Of a stretch of DNA of 64,000 bases, positions 58,183 to 64,000 are shown piece after piece. Location: positions 1 through 64,000 of the forward strand of contig JASAMV010003500.1 in assembly GCA_030248065.1 (NCBI GenBank). Reading direction: 5' to 3'. Source of the stretch: Rhynchonema sp. JSB1_4. Taxonomy: Eukaryota > Nematoda > Chromadorea > Monhysterida > Xyalidae. Position 1 is the stretch's first letter; each line of letters begins with the position of its first letter. The notes under the pieces were generated by a model. That model saw nothing but the letters and a program-made list of their open reading frames with translations, ran no database searches and was not told the origin of the DNA. The translations under genes and the position numbers were made by a program.

Positions 58183-59173
58183 TCAAAGTTCAGAATCTGG
58201 ATCGAAGGTCCAAGCGGCAACGACAAGCAGCACCAACAGGAGTGCGTGACTGCCCAGCACCAAGTTTCCGCAGATCAGCAACACCAGAGTGACGTGACGT
58301 GCACCAAGAATAACGGCCAGTGACAGCAGAAAGACCTTGAAACATCAACAGGCTAAGCACATGCTAATGGGCAACGACTTGAAAAAAAACACCTTCCTCA
58401 CCAAGAACTAACCGCAGGCAACAGGATCGACAATATGTGGACAATCATGCACGCGCACTGTTGTCACTCGCGAGGCTCTTATCGGCAGCTGAAAGGATAA
58501 CGGTTAAGTGGGCCAACTGCAATAACGGTAAGTGGGCCAACTGCAAACAAATAAACATCAAGATCAAACGGATTGGAAAAAATAAGAGGAACTCACGAGT
58601 GTGACAAGAGAGCGCCTGCCAGTTTTTTGAACGAACGAAAATTCGGTTCCGACGAAGCTGCAACGACGGTTCTGGTCCAGTTCTGCAGTTCACCAGTGCA
58701 CATGTGACAAATCCTGTCAGTGCTTCCTGCCAATTTTCGCAAAAATAATCTTGTGCAGTTGCGCACAACGGTGCGACGAAAAGCGCACATCAAACAGGTC
58801 ACACAAATTAACGTTTTGAAAGCATCCAATTGTTACTTTTATACGGTAGGCATCGAAAAAGAAAACTCAAAACTCCGTACACCAAAAAACACAATCTGAT
58901 CACAACAACAATTGGCGCGCGAGACAAACTCACCACAAAAATGACATTGCACACAAAGTTGAACAAAAACTGCACATTAGGTAGGGAAATAATTCACGTT
59001 GTTGCGCGGACAAATAAAAAAACCTTTCACTTTGTGATTCCAGCGACATCATTACGCTTATCTTGTCCGATTGTTTTGTTGGCTCTATCCAGCTCCATCT
59101 TGTTGTCGATCTCACCATGTTCACACACGGGTTCGTCATCAGTTGTCGCGGCCACGCTCGTCGATGATGCGCT
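58183..59173 (-). CDS. Small multi-exon membrane protein, unknown family
   Basis: The best-supported part is two exons: one ending at 58413 and containing MIVHILSILLPA (ATG at 58448), and 58335-58183 (TGA), which reads VFLLSLAVILG, LVLLICGNLVLG and ALLLVLLVVAAW before ending FDPDSEL. Together they give 62 aa with two or three membrane segments. The 58413 exon can instead begin at an acceptor (ACAACAG|TGCGCGTGC) and be preceded by exons near 58752-58697 (YFCENWQEALTGFVTCAL), 58970-58940 and 59173-59117 (SVAATTDDEPVCEH), making a longer protein with four or five exons. A donor-like GTAAGTG just after the stop codon leaves the 3' end a little uncertain. Function unknown. Confidence 0.45.
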
Positions 59174-59238
59174 CTGACATGAACATCAAGGTAAATGGGT
59201 ACATTCTACACGCCCTTGTTGTGACACAGACACTTCTT

Positions 59239-59352
59239 ACAGTGAACCCTCTATATAGTGGATATTTTTCAACACCATTTGGCCCGCAATCTGTCGTTGA
59301 CCTCTCGTCCTTCTTGAGTGCAGCTCTACACGGTGAATATTCTTCACAGTGA

Positions 59353-59354
<2 letters not shown>
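59239..59354. mobile_element. Pogo/Tigger-like MITE
   Basis: It begins ACAGTGAACCCTCTATATAG and ends with GGTGAATATTCTTCACAGTG, roughly inverted ends of a ~115-bp element. Related degraded copies lie at 9655-9850 and 31540-31985. The following A-tract (59355-59388, 34 A) abuts it. Confidence 0.5.

Positions 59355-59388
<34 letters not shown>
59355..59388. repeat. A34 homopolymer
   Basis: An uninterrupted run of 34 A sits between the pogo-like MITE and the foldback element. The length may be unreliable in the assembly. Confidence 0.9.
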
Positions 59389-59392
<4 letters not shown>

Positions 59393-60664
59393 AAACTAGG
59401 AAAAAAGTGCCGGAGGCAGCGCCGTATACCTTGGTTGTGGTGACCACACGTTGTCACTCTGTTTCTGATGATATAATGGGTCAAAACAAGCATCTTGTCC
59501 TCTATGCAGTATTTCCGTCAGTTTCTGATGATATAATGGATCAAAACAAGCACCCTGGCCTTCATACACTTTTTTACACCGTTTCTGATGATACAATGGG
59601 TCAAAACAAGCCTGTTCGTTCACTTTGACGACAACCAAGGTATACGCCGCGCGCTCGCCGGGGAGTTACCACCATTGTTTGTGTCATCAACTGCGAGTTA
59701 AATGGGTCAGCCAATTTTGTTGCCGGTCACAAACACAGTTTTCGAAATGATCAGTGATGTACAAACTGAGTGTCCTAGTCGACCAACCAGTGTCACAGAT
59801 TTTAGAACGCTATGGTTCATTTAAGTTGGCAGTCGTCTAACTTGTGTCATAAATTGCGGAACTTACAGTCGTGGTTCAACCGGTGATAATCTAGTCGTGC
59901 AACTAGCGTCACAAGTTGCTCAACCAAGTGATTCAACTAAGCTAGTGATAATATAGTCGTCCAACTAGTCTCTCAAACTGCGGTACGTGGTGGTGCAACT
60001 TGTGATGATTGCATAAGTCGTCCATTGACGGCGCGATAGTCTGGTAGTAACAGGTAGAACAACAGGACCCCAACTTACACCCAAAAAAAAAACAAAATAA
60101 TTCCACCCCCCCTAGTGATGGTATCATAGTCGTTCGACCAGTGTTGCGTAGGCGATCGCCGATCTTGTTCATGGAGGTAATTTCTTTTCAGTTGTGAATT
60201 GTGCTCTAGGTTGGACTTTTCGTCAATTTTTGCATTGGATCTTTTCCTGACGTTACATCCTCACAAGTTTGTCGGTTGTGAAAGATTGATTTTAGTTCCA
60301 AATACAAATGCATAAGCTTCCGTGGAAAGTTTGACTTGTGGTAACGCGGACCCATTTAACTCGCAGTTGATGACACAAACAATGGTGGTAACTCCCCGGC
60401 GAGCGCGCGGCGTATACCTTGGTTGTCGTCAAAGTGAACGAACAGGCTTGTTTTGACCCATTGTATCATCAGAAACGGTGTAAAAAAGTGTATGAAGGCC
60501 AGGGTGCTTGTTTTGATCCATTATATCATCAGAAACTGACGGAAATACTGCATAGAGGACAAGATGCTTGTTTTGACCCATTATATCATCAGAAACAGAG
60601 TGACAACGTGTGGTCACCACAACCAAGGTATACGGCGCTGCCTCCGGCACTTTTTTCCTAGTTT
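59393..60664. mobile_element. Foldback element with 316-bp inverted arms and 640-bp centre
   Basis: The left arm 59393-59708 (AAACTAGGAAAAAAGTGCCG...) and right arm 60349-60664 (...TTTTTTCCTAGTTT) are reverse complements with no mismatch that I could see. Each arm carries three tandem copies of a ~60-bp unit containing TTTCTGATGATATAATGG and TCAAAACAAGC. The 640-bp centre has TAGTCG-type palindromic motifs like the satellite further right. Large arms with internal tandem repeats recall FB/foldback transposons. The 80-codon frame in each arm (repeating ACFDPLYHQK) is present only because of the tandem repeat and is probably not translated. No transposase and no clear target duplication were found. 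Confidence 0.85.
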
Positions 60665-61315
60665 TGACCCTTTTGTCGAGTCTTGTGAAGACATCAAATG
60701 GGAACGCGCACTCCGGCATCGCGATGGATGCCGTCGTGGCTCGTGGGTTGCTTTACTGTACACAAGATAAATATAATAAACAAAAGCACAAATGAAGTAG
60801 CACACGCGAAACAATAGTCAACCAACAACAACTACCCAGTGCGGGCGGGGCAGCCATCAAACACGTCAAAGTTGTCACGCGTACTCCGTCATCGCGTTGC
60901 GATGCCGTCGTAAGCGTGCATTTTGCAACACGCAACAACCACATCCTTTCCACTTTTTGTCTTGAACTATAATTGTTCATCACAGTACTGTAATCAAAGG
61001 CAACGAAATCAAGAAGCTGAATTGTTGTATGTTGTTGAACTGGATTCTGCCACACACGTTACCAATCGTCCGACGAAGTGTGGCGACATTTTCTGTCGGT
61101 TGCACGACTAAATTGATAATGTACATTCTTAGTTGTGCGACCAAGCATGACAAAGTTTGCCGTCTGTTGTGCGACTAAATTCAACGACCTACACTCCAGT
61201 GATGCGACAACTAACAAGTTCGGGCGGGGCAGCCATCAAACACGTCAAAGTTGTCACGCGTACTCCGTCATCGCAAATACAGGACATCACTAATATCTCT
61301 AACTGACTGACGCAA
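60665..61315. repeat. Transition region with satellite-like motifs and a duplicated 70-bp segment
   Basis: GGGCGGGGCAGCCATCAAAC and its continuation, up to CGTACTCCGTCATCGC, occur at about 60844-60896 and again at 61224-61274. TAGTTGTGCGACCA and GTGCGACTAAATT motifs, related to the satellites on the right, are present. No gene was seen. Confidence 0.6.
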
Positions 61316-62775
61316 GACTGACGGGCAAGGGCGATCTCCGTCGACGCGTTGCGTCGCCGTCGATGCCCTTGAGTGTCAACACATGATGTGACTAATATGC
61401 CTGATCACTAAACACACAGGCTGGATAGGTTAGTCCACCAACTAACGGCACGAAATGCACAGGCTAGTCCGACAATTAACGTCAAAAAATATACAGGCTG
61501 GTCCCCCGACCAACGGGCAAGACTGACGGGCAAGGGCGATCTCCGTCGACGCGTTGCGTCGCCGTCGATGCCCTTGAGTGTCAATACAAGACATGACTAA
61601 TATGCCTAATCACTAAACACACAGCCTGGATTGGTTTTTTCCACCAACTAACGGCACGAAATGCACAGGCTAGTCCGGCAATTAACGTCAAAAAATATAC
61701 AGGCTGGTCCCCCGACCAACGGGCAAGACTGACGGGCAAGGGCGATCTCCGTCGACGCGTTGCGTCGCCGTCGATGCCCTTGAGTGTCAATACAAGACAT
61801 GACTAATATGCCTAATCACTAAACACACGACCTGGATTGGTTAGTCCACCAACTAACGGCACGAAATGCACAGGCTAGTCCGACAATTAACGTCAAAAAA
61901 TATACAGGATCGTCCCCGACGGACGGGCAAGACTGACGGGCAAGGGCCTCCGTCGACGCGCTTCGCCGTCGATGCCCTTGAGTGTCAATACAAGACATGA
62001 CTAATATGCCTAATCACTAAACACACAGCCTGGATTGGTTAGTCCACCAACTAACGGCACGAAATGCACAGGCTAGTCCGACAATTAACGTCAAAAAATA
62101 TACAGGCTGGTCCCCCGACCAACGGGCAAGACTGACGGGCAAGGGCGATCTCCGTCGACGCGTTGCGTCGCCGTCGATGCCCTTGAGTGTCAATACAAGA
62201 CATGACTAATATGCCTAATCACTAAACACACGACCTGGATTGGTTAGTCCACCAACTAACGGCACGAAATGCACAGGCTAGTCCGACAATTAACGTCAAA
62301 AAATATACAGGCTAGTCCCCCGACGAACGGGCAAGACTGACGGGCAAGGGCGATCTCCGTCGACGCGCTGCGTCGCCGTCGATGCCCTTGAGTGTCAATA
62401 CAAGACATGACTAATATGCCTAATCACTAAACACACAGCCTGGATTGGTTAGTCCACCAACTAACGGCACGAAATGCACAGGCTAGTCCGACAATTAACG
62501 TCAAAAAATATACAGGCTGGTCCCCCGACCAACGGGCAAGACTGACGGGCAAGGGCGATCTCCGTCGACGCGTTGCGTCGCCGTCGATGCCCTTGAGTGT
62601 CAATACAAGACATGACTAATATGCCTAATCACTAAACACACGGCCTGGATTGGTTAGTCCACCAACTAACGGCACGAAATGCACAGGCTAGTCCGACAAT
62701 TAACGTCAAAAAATTAACGTCAAAAAATATACAGGCTGGTCCCCCGACCAACGGGCAAGACTGACGGGCAAGGGA
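61316..62775. repeat. Satellite A: 205-bp unit, seven copies
   Basis: GACTGACGGGCAAGGG recurs at 61316, 61521, 61727, 61931, 62130, 62335, 62540 and 62759, so the period is 199-206 bp with one unit of 219 (a 14-bp internal duplication near 62700). Each unit has a strong hairpin (CAAGGGCGAT ... ATGCCCTTG around a GTCGACGCG core) and the palindrome-like GTTAGTCCACCAACTAAC. Copies differ by only a few bases. The fourth unit has lost part of the hairpin. No coding content. Confidence 0.95.
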
Positions 62776-62879
62776 CGTCTGCCTTCAGACGTCGCAGCGC
62801 CACTACCCACGCCTCGTCGGTTCTAAGCACAACGAGAAAACAAAATACCATAAGACCCGCACTGCCTAGCTGTCCGACG

Positions 62880-64000
62880 AGCATCAGAAAATAGTCGTAC
62901 AATTAAGACCGCAACTTGATACTGGTCGAACAACTAAACTACACTATAACCTAGTCGCACGATTAACATCACACGCACTACCGAGTCACACGGCCAATAC
63001 CCGCACTGCCTAGTTGTGCGACGAGCATCAGAAAATAGTCGTACAATTAAGACCACAACTTGATACTGGTCGCACAACTAAACTACACTATAACCTAGTC
63101 GCACGATTAACATCACACGCACTACCTAAACTAGAATATAACATAGTTGCCACGAGCATCAGAAAACAGTCGTACAATTAAGGCCGCAACTTGATACTGG
63201 TCGAACAACTAAACTACACTATAACCTAGTCGCACGACTAACATCACACGTATTACCGAGTTACACAGCCATTACCATAATAGCTGCACTGCCTAGTTAT
63301 GCGACGAGAATCAGAAAATAGTCGTACAATTAAGACCGCAACTTGATACTGGTCGCACAACTAAACTACACTATAACCTAGTCGCACGATTAACATCACA
63401 CGCACTACCGAATCACACGGCCAATACCCGCACTGCCTAGTTGTGCGACAAGCATCAGAAAATAGTCGTACAATTAAGACCAAAACTTGATACTGGTCGC
63501 ACAACTAAACTACACTACAGCCTAGTCCACCCGCACTCCTATTGTGCGACGAGCATCAGAAAATAGTCTACAATTAAGACCACACTTGATACTGGTCGCA
63601 CAACTAAACCACACTACAGCCTAGTCCACCCGCACTGCCTATTTGCGACACATCAAAATAGTCGTACAATTAAGACCACAACTTGATACTGGTCGCACAA
63701 CTAAACTACACTATAACCTAGTTGCACGATTAATATCACACGCACTACCGAGTCACACAGCCATTACCATAATACCAGCACTGCCTAGTTGTGCGACGAG
63801 CATATCACTAAAAAATACGACTAACAGTCGTACAATTAAGACCTCAACTTGATACTGGTCGCACAACTAAACTACACTATAACCTAGTCGCACGACTAAC
63901 AGTCGTACAATTAAGACCGCATCTTGATACTGGTCGCACAACTAAAGTAGACTATAATCTAGTCGCACGATTAACATCACACGCACTACCGAGTCACAGC
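62880..64000. repeat. Satellite B: ~144-bp unit, runs off the window
   Basis: GCATCAGAAAA recurs at about 62881, 63025, 63156, 63307, 63452 and 63552, giving a period near 144 with several deletions. Each unit holds TAGTCGTACAATTAAG, TGGTCGCACAACTAA, TAGTCGCACGATTAA and TAGTTGTGCGACGA, successive variants of one short palindrome roughly 30 bases apart. The array becomes irregular after 63550 and continues to the window end. Confidence 0.9.

Noticed and set aside
59396..59638. 80-codon open frame, and its inverted copy at 60419-60661, as a protein-coding gene
   Set aside because: The frame exists because each arm is three tandem 60-bp units (a multiple of three). The product is three repeats of ACFDPLYHQK, with no domain and no splice or promoter signals.
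61316..64000. CRISPR-like array
   Set aside because: The repeats are 144-205 bp, contiguous and satellite-like, with no short repeat/unique spacer pattern, and the genome is eukaryotic.

Overview
The window is eukaryotic nuclear DNA from an intron-rich invertebrate animal. Genes are split into exons of roughly 60-250 bases (a few longer), with GT/AG introns and acceptors mostly of the form TTTCAG or TTGCAG. The gene set is metazoan: TGF-beta type I receptor, SLC6 transporter, M13 neprilysin-like peptidase, stefin-type cystatin, B-type cyclin, ELP2, UBA2, NAA38 and Cu/Zn superoxide dismutase. A nematode or another ecdysozoan would fit, but I cannot fix the phylum from sequence alone. There are no operons. 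Exon edges below come from reading-frame and splice-phase consistency, so an individual edge may be off.

Layout. 0.3-3.3 kb: a seven-exon minus-strand gene of unknown family whose large first intron is packed with small transposon-like elements. 4.5-5.0 kb: a small secreted PLAT-domain protein (-). 5.4-8.15 kb: C-terminal part of ELP2 (+); its N-terminal exons are not in view. 8.3-10.5 kb: four-pass membrane protein (-). 11.95-16.16 kb: complete M13 metallopeptidase (+). 18.07-19.41 kb: membrane-anchored cystatin (-). 19.9-26.6 kb: two hAT-like elements flanked by 8-bp target duplications; the larger (5.9 kb) appears to carry whole multi-exon genes. 28.7-32.85 kb: TGF-beta type I receptor (+). 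34.6-35.2 kb: NAA38 (-). 35.8-38.2 kb: mitotic cyclin (-). 39.3-44.7 kb: UBA2, the SUMO E1 catalytic subunit (-). 45.7-46.4 kb: SOD (-). 46.4-51.6 kb: gene-poor. 51.6-56.3 kb: SLC6 transporter (+). 58.2-59.2 kb: small membrane protein (-). 59.2 kb to the end: repeats only, with a foldback element whose two 316-bp arms are inverted copies, followed by a 205-bp satellite and a ~144-bp satellite that both contain a recurring short palindrome.

Functional links are few. UBA2, NAA38 and ELP2 act in SUMO activation, N-terminal acetylation and tRNA wobble modification, and the cyclin in cell division: ordinary housekeeping. The cystatin and the M13 peptidase are neighbours on opposite strands, with no sign of co-regulation. 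The most unusual content is mobile DNA: at least three different TIR families with exact 8-bp target duplications, a TA-flanked MITE, a foldback element with tandem repeats in its arms, and the palindrome-built satellites.
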